Under the pieces are notes generated by a model. That model searched no databases. It saw only the letters and a list, made by a program, of their open reading frames with translations, and was not told where the DNA came from. A DNA stretch of 64,000 nucleotides from Henriciella sp045287255 (lineage in GTDB: Bacteria > Pseudomonadota > Alphaproteobacteria > Caulobacterales > Hyphomonadaceae): positions 806,001 through 870,000 of the forward strand of contig NZ_CP137142.1 in assembly GCF_045287255.1 (NCBI RefSeq), given 5' to 3'. Position numbers and translations under genes: made by a program. Positions 43,083-52,343 of the stretch are shown here, piece after piece (position 1 is the first letter of the stretch; each line of letters starts with the position of its first letter).

Positions 43083-43628
43083 ATGTCACAGTCAAAACGT
43101 GTTACCCCAGTTCTTGCCGCGGCCGCAGCGGCATCTGTTGCCGCTTGTGCCACCGGTCCATCTGTAGAGGCCTATGCCGTTCAGGAACCAAGACTGGTTC
43201 TGGAAGAGTATTTTGCCGGAGAGACAGTTGCCTATGGCATATTCGAAGATCGCTTTGGCAAGGTTCGACGCACCTTCAAAGTCGACATTACAGGCACGGT
43301 CGAAGGCAACACGCTGACCCTGGACGAGCGCTTTATCTACAATGATGGGGAACGTGAAACGCGTGTCTGGGTGATCGATATTCTGGGCGATGGCTTGTAT
43401 CGCGGAACCGCGGGCGATGTGCCCGGTTATGCAACCGGTGAAGTGTCCGGCAACGCATTTAACTGGAAGTATAAAGTCGATCTGAAAGTCGGTGACAGCA
43501 CCTGGAATGTCGGCTTTGATGACTGGATGTACCTGGTTGAGGATAATGTTCTGATCAACCGCGCTTATGTGACCCGTTGGGGGATTCGGATAGGCGAGGT
43601 CAGCATCACTTTCGTGAAGCCGGAATAG
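43083..43628 (+). CDS. DUF3833 lipoprotein
   Basis: 181 residues. The signal peptide ends in VAAC, a lipobox with Cys22. LVLEEYFAGETVAYGIFEDRFGKVRRTFKVDI, LTLDERFIYNDGERETRVW, the DVPGYATGEVSGNAFNWKY block and FDDWMYLVEDNVLINRAYV match DUF3833, a family of single-domain outer-membrane lipoproteins found in alpha- and gammaproteobacteria. It often lies beside fatty-acid or sterol genes, here a desaturase cluster. Function unknown. Confidence 0.85.
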   Translation: MSQSKRVTPVLAAAAAASVAACATGPSVEAYAVQEPRLVLEEYFAGETVAYGIFEDRFGKVRRTFKVDITGTVEGNTLTLDERFIYNDGERETRVWVIDILGDGLYRGTAGDVPGYATGEVSGNAFNWKYKVDLKVGDSTWNVGFDDWMYLVEDNVLINRAYVTRWGIRIGEVSITFVKPE

Positions 43629-43694
43629 GGCTCACTCGCCCATAACTTGAAAAAAGTTGACGCCTGTGTCATCTTTTGGGTTGAGGAGCTCAAA

Positions 43695-43889
43695 ATGATT
43701 CAGGTTATCAAGACGATCTTTGATCTTGGTCCGTTACTATTCGCCTTCGGTTTCATTGCCCCTTTGACGATGCAGGTGATTGAACGAGCCGGGTGGGTGC
43801 CACCTTTTGGACTTTCCCCATTGGTTTGCGGACTTGGACTTGCAGCGCTCTTGGGCGGCATTGCTCAAATCCGGGGGCGGTGGCTATGA
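43695..43889 (+). CDS. Small two-pass membrane protein coupled to desaturase
   Basis: 64 residues from ATG 43695 (GAGGAGCTCAAA). It has two hydrophobic segments (IFDLGPLLFAFGFIAPLTM and LVCGLGLAALLGGIAQI). The stop TGA overlaps the ATG of the desaturase gene (ATGA), so the two should be translated together. Such a pair could be a scaffold or electron-transfer partner. No family recognised. Confidence 0.65.
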   Translation: MIQVIKTIFDLGPLLFAFGFIAPLTMQVIERAGWVPPFGLSPLVCGLGLAALLGGIAQIRGRWL

Positions 43890-44761
43890 GTTTGCCCGCT
43901 GATCTCTCAAGCCTATCGAGTGGCGAGCTGATGCGGCTTGAGCGTGAGATCGCCAATCGTCACACAGACAGGTTCCCATATCTCGCGGTTTTTTGGGCGT
44001 TCGCGAATTTAGCGGTGTGGCTGTCGCTCTGGCCGCTCGTCTTTATGGGAATTATCCCACTCTGGCTCGGTTTCTTGATCTCGACATTGAACATTATGCT
44101 CAGCTACCTGCCGAGCCACGAAGCCCAGCACGATATTATCGCACGTCCGGGGTCAAAGCTGCGCTGGCTCAATCAGCTGGTCGGACACCTCTCGACCATT
44201 CCGATGACCTTGCCTTATCGCGTCGCAAAGCTCACGCATATGGAGCACCATAAGCACGCGAATGATCCAGAACTCGACCCGGATCACTCAACCCACGCTA
44301 ATGGCCCACTACATGCGATATGGAAGAGTATCGAGAACCGACAGCCCCGTGCCAAAGGCGGCTTTAATGCCTATGGTGAAACCTTGCAGAGGCTCGGGCG
44401 GCCAGATGTCATTCTCGACGGCGTTATCTACAATCTGGTCTTTTACGGTATCCTGTTTGGCCTCGCTTGGTCAGGCTATGCGATAGAGGCCGCGCTCCTC
44501 TGGTGGCTGCCGCGCCATATCGGACTGACCTATATTCAATACTATCTCAGCTGGGCCCCGCATCATCCGGCACAGGAGAAGGGCCGTTATCGCGATACAC
44601 GAAGCTTCAGGTCTATCCTTGGCAATATTGGCTCAATGGGGATGCAGTATCACGTCATCCACCACCTGCACCCGCGTATCCCGCTCTACCGAACACCGAT
44701 GGCGTATTGGGAAATGAAGCCAATCCTTGAGGCGCGCGGATGTGAGGTGAGTGAGCTTTAG
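43886..44761 (+). CDS. Membrane fatty-acid desaturase/hydroxylase family protein
   Basis: 291 residues. The three His boxes of the di-iron membrane desaturase superfamily are present: HEAQHD, HMEHHKH and HVIHHLH, separated by membrane segments. The layout is close to beta-carotene hydroxylase and alkane-type hydroxylases, so the substrate may be a lipid or carotenoid. Its start overlaps the two-pass gene and DUF3833 lies just upstream, so the three may be one operon. Confidence 0.85.
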   Translation: MSLPADLSSLSSGELMRLEREIANRHTDRFPYLAVFWAFANLAVWLSLWPLVFMGIIPLWLGFLISTLNIMLSYLPSHEAQHDIIARPGSKLRWLNQLVGHLSTIPMTLPYRVAKLTHMEHHKHANDPELDPDHSTHANGPLHAIWKSIENRQPRAKGGFNAYGETLQRLGRPDVILDGVIYNLVFYGILFGLAWSGYAIEAALLWWLPRHIGLTYIQYYLSWAPHHPAQEKGRYRDTRSFRSILGNIGSMGMQYHVIHHLHPRIPLYRTPMAYWEMKPILEARGCEVSEL

Positions 44762-44766
44762 CGCAC

Positions 44767-45240
44767 TTACCAGCTGCCCGTATTCTCCATACTTGCCCAT
44801 GGTTCAGCAGCCTCCAGGGGCTCGCCTTTTTGGAGCAGCTCGACAGAGATACCATCAGGTGAGCGGATAAAGGCCATGCGGCCATCGCGCGGTGGGCGGT
44901 TGATCGTTACGCCAAGCTTTTGCAGGTTTTCGCAGGCCTCATAAACATCGCTAACGCAATAGGCCAAATGCCCGAAATTGCGCCCGCCAGCATAGTCTTC
45001 CGGATCCCAATTATGGGTCAGCTCAACCATGGGAATACTCATATCTGTCGGGCGAACGCCTTCAGGGATACCGCCCGCCCGTTCAATATCAGCAGGGCTC
45101 GCCAGAAAGACCAAGGTGAAACGGCCTTGCTCGCTGTCATATCGTGCAATCTCGGTCAGACCGAGGCCCTTGCAATAGAAGTTCAGCGACGCCTCAATAT
45201 CGGTGACGCGTACCATTGTGTGCAGATATTCAATACTCAT
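44767..45240 (-). CDS. gloA: Lactoylglutathione lyase (glyoxalase I, VOC family)
   Basis: 157 residues. HTMVRVTDIEASLNFYCKGLGL is the VOC family start with a metal His, DMSIPMVELTHNWDPEDYAGG is characteristic of glyoxalase I, and GHLAYCVSDVYE and GISVELLQ carry the remaining metal residues. It isomerises the methylglyoxal-glutathione hemithioacetal. It overlaps the upstream membrane protein gene by four bases on the same strand. Confidence 0.9.
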   Translation of the reverse strand: MSIEYLHTMVRVTDIEASLNFYCKGLGLTEIARYDSEQGRFTLVFLASPADIERAGGIPEGVRPTDMSIPMVELTHNWDPEDYAGGRNFGHLAYCVSDVYEACENLQKLGVTINRPPRDGRMAFIRSPDGISVELLQKGEPLEAAEPWASMENTGSW

Positions 45241-45719
45241 AGCCCGGCCTCTTGTTTTAAACGTGTGACTTCCTCATTCAGGCTCGGTGGCCTGCGATGA
45301 TAATAATAGCGGGTCACGACATATAGAATTCCGGCATATACGCCCATGATCAGCAGGAAGAGGGCAAAATCCTGAGCGATCTGGCCAAGGCCATAAGGCC
45401 CAAATCCAACACCCAGATTATCCCATATGCCTTGCAAAAGCCCCCCAAAGAAGCTCACCAGAATGGGCAGCAGAAGCAGACAAACCGCCGACGTTGCGCA
45501 CCGCCAGGCCCCGGACCTTGGCGCCTCAGCGCGTGTATAGGCTTGAATATAACCCTCGCGGTCAATCCGCGCATCGAGCAGGCCCTTCTCGGTATTGGAA
45601 TCATAAACCTGCCCGGCAAACCGCGGCAGGCTTTGCCAGCGGAACGCCAATATGATCGCCCACAAAGCGATCAGGGCAAACATGGCCAGATAAGCAATCG
45701 TGATGGGTTCAAGATACAT
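45237..45719 (-). CDS. Hypothetical membrane protein
   Basis: 160 residues from ATG 45719 (AGGTGAGGCCC); an ATG at 45734 is upstream without a site. Three membrane segments: residues about 9-27 (LAMFALIALWAIILAF), about 80-98 and about 120-138. The loop between the first two contains NTEKGLLDARIDREG. The C-terminal RRPPSLNEEVTRLKQEAGL is cytoplasmic. No family recognised. It may be translated with glyoxalase I, whose start it overlaps. Confidence 0.6.
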   Translation of the reverse strand: MYLEPITIAYLAMFALIALWAIILAFRWQSLPRFAGQVYDSNTEKGLLDARIDREGYIQAYTRAEAPRSGAWRCATSAVCLLLLPILVSFFGGLLQGIWDNLGVGFGPYGLGQIAQDFALFLLIMGVYAGILYVVTRYYYHRRPPSLNEEVTRLKQEAGL

Positions 45720-45758
45720 GGGCCTCACCTGCATTTCTTGGCGGGCTTTGCAGCTTGA

Positions 45759-46643
45759 TCAGGCAGCACGCACCGCTTCATAGGCCAGCATCGCACGTTT
45801 GCGCGCTGTTCCCCAATGGTAATTATGTAACCTACCGTCGGATGCAAGCGCGCGATGGCAGGGAATGAGCCAGGCAATCGTATTTGCGCCAATGGCAGTG
45901 CCGGCGGCGCGGGCGGCTTTTTTGTTTCCGGCCTTGGCGGCAACCTCGCCATAGGTCCATGTCGTGCCTTCCGGAATTTCCAGTAAAGCGCGCCAGACCT
46001 GCCGGCGGAAAGGTGTGCCATAGATGGCGAGGCCAACCTCGCCGCCATCGCCGAAAATTCGGTTCGCCCAGCGCCCGGCTTCAGCATCGTCACGGGTCAT
46101 ATCGGCCTTGGGATAACGCCCGGCCAGGTCAGTAAAAACCTTATCCTCAGTATAGCCCGGATGGATAAAGCCTGTCTTGTCGGACACGCCTTCATCGGCA
46201 AAGCCAAGGCCGCATAGCCCACGCGGGGAGATCAGAAACACACCTGTTCCAAACGGTGTCGGGGCTTTCCCAATCGTCAGCCTCGCTTTCTCACCTCCCG
46301 CCTTTGCCTCCCCGGGGGAGAGGGCTTCATGCGCGATGAACAGGTCATGCAGGCGGGAAGGGGAAGACAGCCCCGCTTCATAAGTTGCGTCCAGAACACT
46401 TGCGCCTTGGCGGAGGAGATCGCCTGCCTCACCATGGGCTAGCGCGGCCTGAAACTGACGCGGACTGATCCCGGCCCAGCGCGTAAACTCGCGTTGGAAG
46501 TGGCTCGGCGAAAGACCCATAGCATTGGCGCAAGTCCGCAAGTCAGGCCATTCGCGCCAGGTATCACCCAAATGGATCAAAGCATCGGCCATGCGTTCAT
46601 AGGCAATGGCCCGTTCGTCAAGAAGAGCATGTTGAGTCGTCAT
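45759..46643 (-). CDS. AraC-type / methylated-DNA-[protein]-cysteine S-methyltransferase (Ada-like)
   Basis: 294 residues from ATG 46643. The N-terminal half is an AraC helix-turn-helix (LRTCANAMGLSPSHFQREFTRWAGISPRQF). The C-terminal half is the alkyltransferase domain, with YGTPFRRQVWRALLEIPEGTTWTYGEVA and the active-site PCHR in AWLIPCHRALA. It repairs O6-alkylguanine by accepting the alkyl group on Cys. This is the Ada layout without the N-terminal zinc/phosphotriester domain of E. coli Ada. Confidence 0.92.
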   Translation of the reverse strand: MTTQHALLDERAIAYERMADALIHLGDTWREWPDLRTCANAMGLSPSHFQREFTRWAGISPRQFQAALAHGEAGDLLRQGASVLDATYEAGLSSPSRLHDLFIAHEALSPGEAKAGGEKARLTIGKAPTPFGTGVFLISPRGLCGLGFADEGVSDKTGFIHPGYTEDKVFTDLAGRYPKADMTRDDAEAGRWANRIFGDGGEVGLAIYGTPFRRQVWRALLEIPEGTTWTYGEVAAKAGNKKAARAAGTAIGANTIAWLIPCHRALASDGRLHNYHWGTARKRAMLAYEAVRAA

Positions 46644-46867
46644 GCACTCAGATTGGCCGCTAAGGTGAGGTTTGCCCACCCGTTTCTTGCGGGGGATGAG
46701 CGTATGACTTAAGTCGCCCTGAGCAAGACGCTGATCAAATCGCAAAGAACAATGTTTCGTTATTTACGTTGATGGGTTGGGGCAAATCGCTCTACGGGAG
46801 ATTGATCTTATTCTACCATAGCTTCTTCAAGGATCTACGCGCATGAAATTAACACCCAACTGCGCGA

Positions 46868-47758
46868 GTGAGACCGACTTTGCCACCATTTAACTTAAAA
46901 AACACTCGGCCAACCCGAAACCCTCCGACAAAGAGGGCTTCACGCGTGACCTTGTTTCGATTTGCCGAAGACCGATTGCCTGTTACCATTTTTTTGGCGC
47001 TCTTCGCGATTGACCTTATCATTTTTGCGACGGTATCGGCTTGGCCGCTTGTGCTTGCTTGGGCGGTGTTATCGGTCCCAGCAAAAGTCTGTATCGCTGC
47101 TTGGAATCATCACCATCAGCATGTGCCATTTTTTCACTCAGCGGTAAGCAATCGCCTTATGGAAATTGTCTTTGGGCTACAGACTGGGGCAGTGTCAAAT
47201 GTTTGGGTCTTGCATCACAATCTCGGTCACCATGATCACTATATGGATCAATCAAAAGACGAGTCGGCTTGGCGCTTGCCTGACGGCCGGATTATGTCTG
47301 CGCATGAGTATACATGGCGGCTCGTGATGACCGGTTATGTCTGCGCACTTCGAAACAGTGCAGAACATCCCGATATCCGACGCACGTTTCTTTTCATGAC
47401 GGCGCTGCACATCACACTTTTGGTTGCTCTCGTCTGGATCAACGCTTTCAATGCTTTGGCCATCTTTATTGTTCCAATGGTGATCAGCTTCGTAGTGACG
47501 TGCCGACACACGTATGATCACCATGCCGGGTGCTCAGAGGTGGATGAATATGCTGCTTCAAACAATATCATGCATCGTTGGTATAATATTCTCACTGGCA
47601 ATTTAGGATATCACACCGCGCACCATTTGAGACCGGGTCTACATTGGTCGAAGCTGCCGAGCTTTCACGCGCGCATCGCTAAAAAAATTCCTTCTGCCAA
47701 CTTTCGCGGTCCCGGTTTCCCCATGTCACTGCTCCCCGCAGAGCTGAAACAGACTTAG
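46868..47758 (+). CDS. Fatty-acid desaturase family protein (second desaturase)
   Basis: 296 residues if read from GTG 46868. The di-iron His boxes are NHHHQHV, HHNLGHHDH and HTAHHLRPG. The start is uncertain: ATG 46843, which has AAGGAT upstream, reads a 16-residue frame that overlaps this one and stops at 46893, so a leader or a start shift is possible. A later GTG at 46946 begins VTLFRFAEDRLP. The gene is more A/T-rich than its neighbours, which could indicate transfer. Function as desaturase or hydroxylase is inferred from the His boxes. Confidence 0.8.
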   Translation: MRPTLPPFNLKNTRPTRNPPTKRASRVTLFRFAEDRLPVTIFLALFAIDLIIFATVSAWPLVLAWAVLSVPAKVCIAAWNHHHQHVPFFHSAVSNRLMEIVFGLQTGAVSNVWVLHHNLGHHDHYMDQSKDESAWRLPDGRIMSAHEYTWRLVMTGYVCALRNSAEHPDIRRTFLFMTALHITLLVALVWINAFNALAIFIVPMVISFVVTCRHTYDHHAGCSEVDEYAASNNIMHRWYNILTGNLGYHTAHHLRPGLHWSKLPSFHARIAKKIPSANFRGPGFPMSLLPAELKQT

Positions 47759-47957
47759 TGTGTTTCTGAGGGGGGCGACCTAAACGCGCCTCATCTCGGA
47801 CGCTCAGCGCACACCTCGCACACGACCCTGGGCTGCCCTGTCGCGAACTCGTCTTGAGTATCTTGCAATTATAGAGGCCGTGGTTTCAAAGCTCAGCATA
47901 CCCGTCATCTGCGCCCCCGTCTTGGTTCTCGCTGCGTCATACGCTATGGAGCGGCTT

Positions 47958-48908
47958 ATGACTGATATTCGCGTAACCGCCCTATACCATTTCACCCGGT
48001 TCGATGATCCGGAAGCTTTGCAAGGGCCGCTCTATGAGCGGTTCTCTGATCTTGGCATTAAAGGGACAATCCTGCTCGCCAAGGAAGGCGTCAATGGCAC
48101 GATTGCCGGAACGCCCGAAGCCATGGAAAAGGCCGAAAAAGCCCTGCGCGCGTTGCCGGGGTGCGCGGATATGGTGGTGAAATACTCCCATGCCGACGCG
48201 ATGCCTTTCCTGCGCTTGAAAGTGCGCCTGAAGAAGGAAATCGTGACCATGGGTGTGGATGGGATCGACCCCAACCAGATCGTTGGCACCTATGTCAAAC
48301 CAGCTGACTGGAACGCCCTGATTTCTGATCCCGATACAGTCCTGATCGACACGCGCAATGATTACGAAGTGGCCATCGGCACGTTCGAAGGCGCGATTGA
48401 TCCGAAGACCGAAACCTTCCGCGAATTCCCGGATTGGTTTCAGGACTTCAAGGCAAAACTCGAAGCCGAAGGTCGCAAACCAAAAGTCGCGATGTTCTGC
48501 ACTGGCGGCATTCGCTGTGAGAAGGCCACAGCCTATGTCAAAGAAACCGGCATGGATGAAGTGTTCCACCTTGAGGGCGGCATCCTGAAATATCTCGAAG
48601 AGATCGAAGAAGACAACAGCCTCTGGAATGGCGATTGCTTCGTGTTTGATGATCGTGTCTCTGTCCGCCATGGGCTTGAGATTGGTGACTATCGCCTCTG
48701 CCATGCTTGCCGCCAGCCGGTAAGCGCTGCTGAGCGGGAAGATCCACGCTTTGAAGAAGGCGTGTCCTGTCCGCATTGTCATGGCAACCTAACGGAGAAG
48801 CGTCTCGCGTCCCTGCGCGAGCGTCAGAAACAGGTTCGCCTTGCCGCAGCGCGTGGCGAGACCCATATCGGGGATGAAGTGGTGATGACGCCACGCCCGC
48901 GGACGTAA
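47958..48908 (+). CDS. trhO: tRNA uridine(34) hydroxylase (rhodanese/TrhO)
   Basis: 316 residues from ATG 47958, with GGAG eight bases upstream. The N-terminal acylphosphatase-like part (LYHFTRFDDPEALQGPLY) and KGTILLAKEGVNGTIAGTPEA are the TrhO signature. The rhodanese domain has the active Cys in FCTGGIRCEKA (C181). A zinc-ribbon-like C-terminal pair CHACRQPVSAAERED and CPHCHGNL follows. TrhO hydroxylates U34 of tRNA in an oxygen-dependent step. A GST gene follows 15 bases later. Confidence 0.93.
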   Translation: MTDIRVTALYHFTRFDDPEALQGPLYERFSDLGIKGTILLAKEGVNGTIAGTPEAMEKAEKALRALPGCADMVVKYSHADAMPFLRLKVRLKKEIVTMGVDGIDPNQIVGTYVKPADWNALISDPDTVLIDTRNDYEVAIGTFEGAIDPKTETFREFPDWFQDFKAKLEAEGRKPKVAMFCTGGIRCEKATAYVKETGMDEVFHLEGGILKYLEEIEEDNSLWNGDCFVFDDRVSVRHGLEIGDYRLCHACRQPVSAAEREDPRFEEGVSCPHCHGNLTEKRLASLRERQKQVRLAAARGETHIGDEVVMTPRPRT

Positions 48909-48923
48909 AAACAGATATAAGAC

Positions 48924-49568
48924 ATGACCGAACCCTATCCGGTTCTCTACAGTTTTCGGCGCTGCCCCTATGCGATGCGGGCACGCCTGGCGCTTGCCGT
49001 TTCCGGCCAAACCTGTCGCCTGCGCGAAGTGGTTTTGCGCGATAAGCCTTCGCAGATGCTGGAGATTTCCCCAAAAGCCACCGTGCCCGTCCTACAGCTT
49101 GAAGACGGGACAGTCTTGGAGGAAAGCCGCGATATTATGGACTGGGCGCTTGGCCGTTCTGATCCCGAAAATTGGCTCGCAGGGGATGTGGCCGCGATGC
49201 GCGCCCTCGTCGATGAATGCGATGGCCCGTTCAAACAGGCGCTTGATCGCTACAAATACCCTAATCGCTATGATTTACCCGATGGGCTGGAGCACCGCGC
49301 CAAGGGGTTGGTCTTCCTGGAAAAACTGAACACGCTTCTGGATGGCAAGCCAAATCTCTTTGGCGAGGTTAGCTATGCCGATGCCGCGATTTTTCCATTT
49401 GTCCGTCAGTTTGCCAATACTGACCGGACCTGGTTTGACGGATTGGATTTGCCCAACCTGCAGCGGTGGTTGGCCACACACCTTGAGGGCCCGCTATTCG
49501 CATCCATTATGCCGAAATACGCGCAATGGCGGGCAGGGGATGAGGAACCACTCTTCCCACCCCGCTAA
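48924..49568 (+). CDS. Glutathione S-transferase family protein
   Basis: 214 residues. The N-terminal thioredoxin-like domain has SFRRCPYAMRARLALAVSG with a Cys at the expected active-site place and KATVPVLQLEDGTVLEESRDI, the cis-Pro and glutathione-binding Glu-Ser. The C-terminal helical domain follows (EVSYADAAIFPFVRQF with a conserved Asp). It resembles bacterial omega- or beta-like GSTs with a CPxAxR motif. Convergent with alaS. Confidence 0.88.
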   Translation: MTEPYPVLYSFRRCPYAMRARLALAVSGQTCRLREVVLRDKPSQMLEISPKATVPVLQLEDGTVLEESRDIMDWALGRSDPENWLAGDVAAMRALVDECDGPFKQALDRYKYPNRYDLPDGLEHRAKGLVFLEKLNTLLDGKPNLFGEVSYADAAIFPFVRQFANTDRTWFDGLDLPNLQRWLATHLEGPLFASIMPKYAQWRAGDEEPLFPPR

Positions 49569-49578
49569 TGCCCGGCGC

Positions 49579-52233
49579 CTAACCTTTCAGCGCTGTCCGA
49601 ACTGCCTCAAGTGCGACCTCCGCTTTGCTGCCATCTGGCCCGCCAGCTTGCGCCATATCCGGGCGACCACCGCCGCCTTTGCCGCCAACTTCTGCTGCAG
49701 CAACACGGACGAGATCAACGGCTGAGATTTGTTCGGTTAGGTCCTTTGTCACCCCGACGGCCACAGCCGCCTTGCCATCATTCACGCCAATGAACACCGC
49801 AATGCCAGATCCCATCTGGGCTTTGGCCTCATCGATCAAGGCGCGCAGGTCTTTCCCGCCGACCCCCTCAGCAACCCTGGCGACAAGCTTGATCCCATTG
49901 ATCTCTTCCGGCCCGCTCGGCGCGCCGCCACCCTGACCGGCCATAGCGAGGGCTTTCTTGGTCTGCGCCAGATCGCGTTCCAGTTTCTTGCGATCGTCAA
50001 CCAGTCCGGACACCTTTTGCGAGACATCCTTCAGAGGCACTTTGAGGGACGCGGCCAGATCAACAGCGACTTGTGCGCGCCCGCGCAGGAAGGCGATCGC
50101 CTCGGCGCCGGTTGTGGCCTCAATCCGGCGAATACCCGCCGATACACCGCCTTCAGACAGAACCGTGAACAGGCCAATATCGCCAGTCCGCTCAATATGC
50201 GTCCCGCCGCACAGCTCAACAGAGTAGGGGTTATCCTGTTCGGCAAGCGCCTGTCCCATTGTCAGGACGCGAACTTCATCGCCATACTTTTCGCCAAAGA
50301 GAGCTAAAGCCCCGGCTTCAATCGCGGCATCCGGGCTCATGACCTTGATGCCCGTATCCCGGTTTTGGCGGACAACAGCATTCACCTCATCTTCGATGGC
50401 TTCGATTTCAGCATCGGTGAGCGGCGCATTATGCGAGAAGTCAAAGCGCAGCCGATCGGCCTCAACCAGCGATCCTTTCTGGGTGACATGCGTGCCCAAT
50501 ACGTTGCGCAGGGCCGCGTGCAGGAGGTGTGTGGCGGAGTGATTGGACATGATTTGTGTCCGGCGCGTGGCATCAATGGCGAGGGCCGCCGTTTCTCCAA
50601 GTGTGAGGTCGCCCTCAATCAACTCGCCGACATGGCTGTGCAAGTCCCCGGCGCGTTTGACGACATCGATGACACGGAAACGCGCGCCAGACGCGAAAGT
50701 GACCGTGCCGTGGTCTCCGGCCTGTCCACCGCTCTCGGCATAGAATGGGGTCTGATCGAAGAGCAGTTCGGCGGTATAACCCTTTGTAAGGCTCTCCACA
50801 CGTTCGCCATCTGTGACGATTGCGGTGAGTTTTCCCTCGCTGTGAACTTGGTCATAGCCAAGGAAAACAGTCGGGCCATGCTCTTCGCGTAAGTCAAACC
50901 AAACCGGAGAAGCCGCGCTATCGCCGGAAGAGAAGCCGCCCTCGCGGGAGCGCTCACGTTGACCTTGCAGGGCGTTTTCAAAGCCTTTCTCGTCAACCGT
51001 GACATCACGGGCGCGCAGGATGTCCTGCGTCAGATCAAGTGGGAAGCCATATGTGTCATAGAGTTTAAAGGCCGTATCACCGCTCAGCTGGTCGCCAGCC
51101 TTCAGGTCGGATGCGGCTTCATCAAGCAAAACGAGGCCGCGACCAAGGGTGCGTTGGAACCGCTCTTCCTCATCATGCAGTGCCGTTTCAATCGCTGTGC
51201 TGGCGCGATCAAGCTCGGGGAAGGCTGCGGCCATTTCACCGCGCAGGGCGCTGACCAATTTGTGCATACCCGGCTCACGCGCACCAAGGATATGAGCATG
51301 ACGCATTGCCCGCCGCATGATCCGGCGCAGGACATAGCCCCGCCCTTCATTCGAGGGCAGAACCCCGTCGGCGACAAGGAAGGCCGAGGTGCGCAAGTGA
51401 TCAGCAATCACCCGGAAGGAGGCAATCGTGTCCTCTGTCGGCTTTTGACCGTAGACTTCACTTTCAGCCGCAATCAGGTTCTGGAACAGGTCGATCTCAT
51501 AATTATTGTGAACGCCTTGCAGGACCGCGGCGATCCGTTCCAGCCCCATACCGGTATCGATGGACGGCTTTGGCAGAGCCTGACGGGTGCCATCAGCTTG
51601 CTGGTCGAACTGCATGAAGACCAGGTTCCAGATTTCGATAAACCGATCGCCGTCTTCCTCAGGGCTTCCGGGCGGTCCGCCCCAGACATCCGGGCCATGA
51701 TCATAGAAGATTTCAGAGCAGGGGCCGCAGGGTCCTGTATCCCCCATGGACCAGAAATTGTCTGACGTTCCAATCCGGATAATGCGGTCGTCCGAGAGAC
51801 CGGCCACTTTTTTCCAGATCGCTGCGGCTTCATCATCTTCAGCGTAGACGGTGACGAGAAGCTTATCCTTCGGCAGGCCCAGTTCACGGGTGATCAGGTC
51901 CCAGCCAAACTTGATCGCGTCATCCTTGAAATAATCCCCGAACGAGAAATTGCCGAGCATTTCAAAGAAAGTGTGGTGGCGCGCTGTGTATCCGACATTG
52001 TCGAGGTCATTATGCTTACCGCCCGCGCGGACGCATTTCTGGGAGGTTGTCGCGCGTGGGGCAAATGGTTTCTCCGCCCCGGTGAAGATATTCTTGAAAG
52101 GCACCATGCCGGCATTGACGAAAAGCAGAGTTGGATCGTCTTGCGGAACCAGAGGTGCAGAGGCTTTGCGTGTATGCCCCTGTCCTTCAAAATAAGACAA
52201 AAAGCTTTCGCGAAGATCGTTCACACTCGTCAT
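49579..52233 (-). CDS. alaS: Alanyl-tRNA synthetase
   Basis: 884 residues from ATG 52233 (AGGACCC). DLRESFLSYFEGQGHTRKAS and VNAGMVPFKNIFTG start the catalytic domain, ending in VGYTARHHTFFEMLGNFSFG. The editing domain has HSATHLLHAAL and CGGTH, the usual metal-binding triad of His and Cys. The C-terminal alanine-specific domain (GGKGGGGRPDMAQAGG) follows. It charges tRNA-Ala and also tmRNA, whose G3-U70 pair is conserved in this window. The recA gene lies upstream on the same strand. Confidence 0.97.
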   Translation of the reverse strand: MTSVNDLRESFLSYFEGQGHTRKASAPLVPQDDPTLLFVNAGMVPFKNIFTGAEKPFAPRATTSQKCVRAGGKHNDLDNVGYTARHHTFFEMLGNFSFGDYFKDDAIKFGWDLITRELGLPKDKLLVTVYAEDDEAAAIWKKVAGLSDDRIIRIGTSDNFWSMGDTGPCGPCSEIFYDHGPDVWGGPPGSPEEDGDRFIEIWNLVFMQFDQQADGTRQALPKPSIDTGMGLERIAAVLQGVHNNYEIDLFQNLIAAESEVYGQKPTEDTIASFRVIADHLRTSAFLVADGVLPSNEGRGYVLRRIMRRAMRHAHILGAREPGMHKLVSALRGEMAAAFPELDRASTAIETALHDEEERFQRTLGRGLVLLDEAASDLKAGDQLSGDTAFKLYDTYGFPLDLTQDILRARDVTVDEKGFENALQGQRERSREGGFSSGDSAASPVWFDLREEHGPTVFLGYDQVHSEGKLTAIVTDGERVESLTKGYTAELLFDQTPFYAESGGQAGDHGTVTFASGARFRVIDVVKRAGDLHSHVGELIEGDLTLGETAALAIDATRRTQIMSNHSATHLLHAALRNVLGTHVTQKGSLVEADRLRFDFSHNAPLTDAEIEAIEDEVNAVVRQNRDTGIKVMSPDAAIEAGALALFGEKYGDEVRVLTMGQALAEQDNPYSVELCGGTHIERTGDIGLFTVLSEGGVSAGIRRIEATTGAEAIAFLRGRAQVAVDLAASLKVPLKDVSQKVSGLVDDRKKLERDLAQTKKALAMAGQGGGAPSGPEEINGIKLVARVAEGVGGKDLRALIDEAKAQMGSGIAVFIGVNDGKAAVAVGVTKDLTEQISAVDLVRVAAAEVGGKGGGGRPDMAQAGGPDGSKAEVALEAVRTALKG

Positions 52234-52298
52234 GGCAGGGTCCTGAAATGCTTCAATAATCCGCAAGGGATTGAACAGGCCATATACGCAGGGTTTTA

Positions 52299-52330
52299 AG
52301 GCGCGCCAAGGGATAGCCCTCTGCGCGCCT
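52299..52330 (-). terminator. Stem-loop after recA, possible terminator
   Basis: AGGCGCGCC (52299-52307) and GCGCGCCT (52323-52330) form a strong stem with an inner AGGG/CCCT pair. The following U-run is poor (TTAAAA on the minus strand), so termination may be weak. Confidence 0.45.
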
Positions 52331-52343
52331 GAGATATTACAGC

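Noticed and set aside
50959..51765. 268-codon antisense frame under alaS
   Set aside because: The minus strand carries conserved AlaS motifs over the same bases, and the antisense frame shows no family features.
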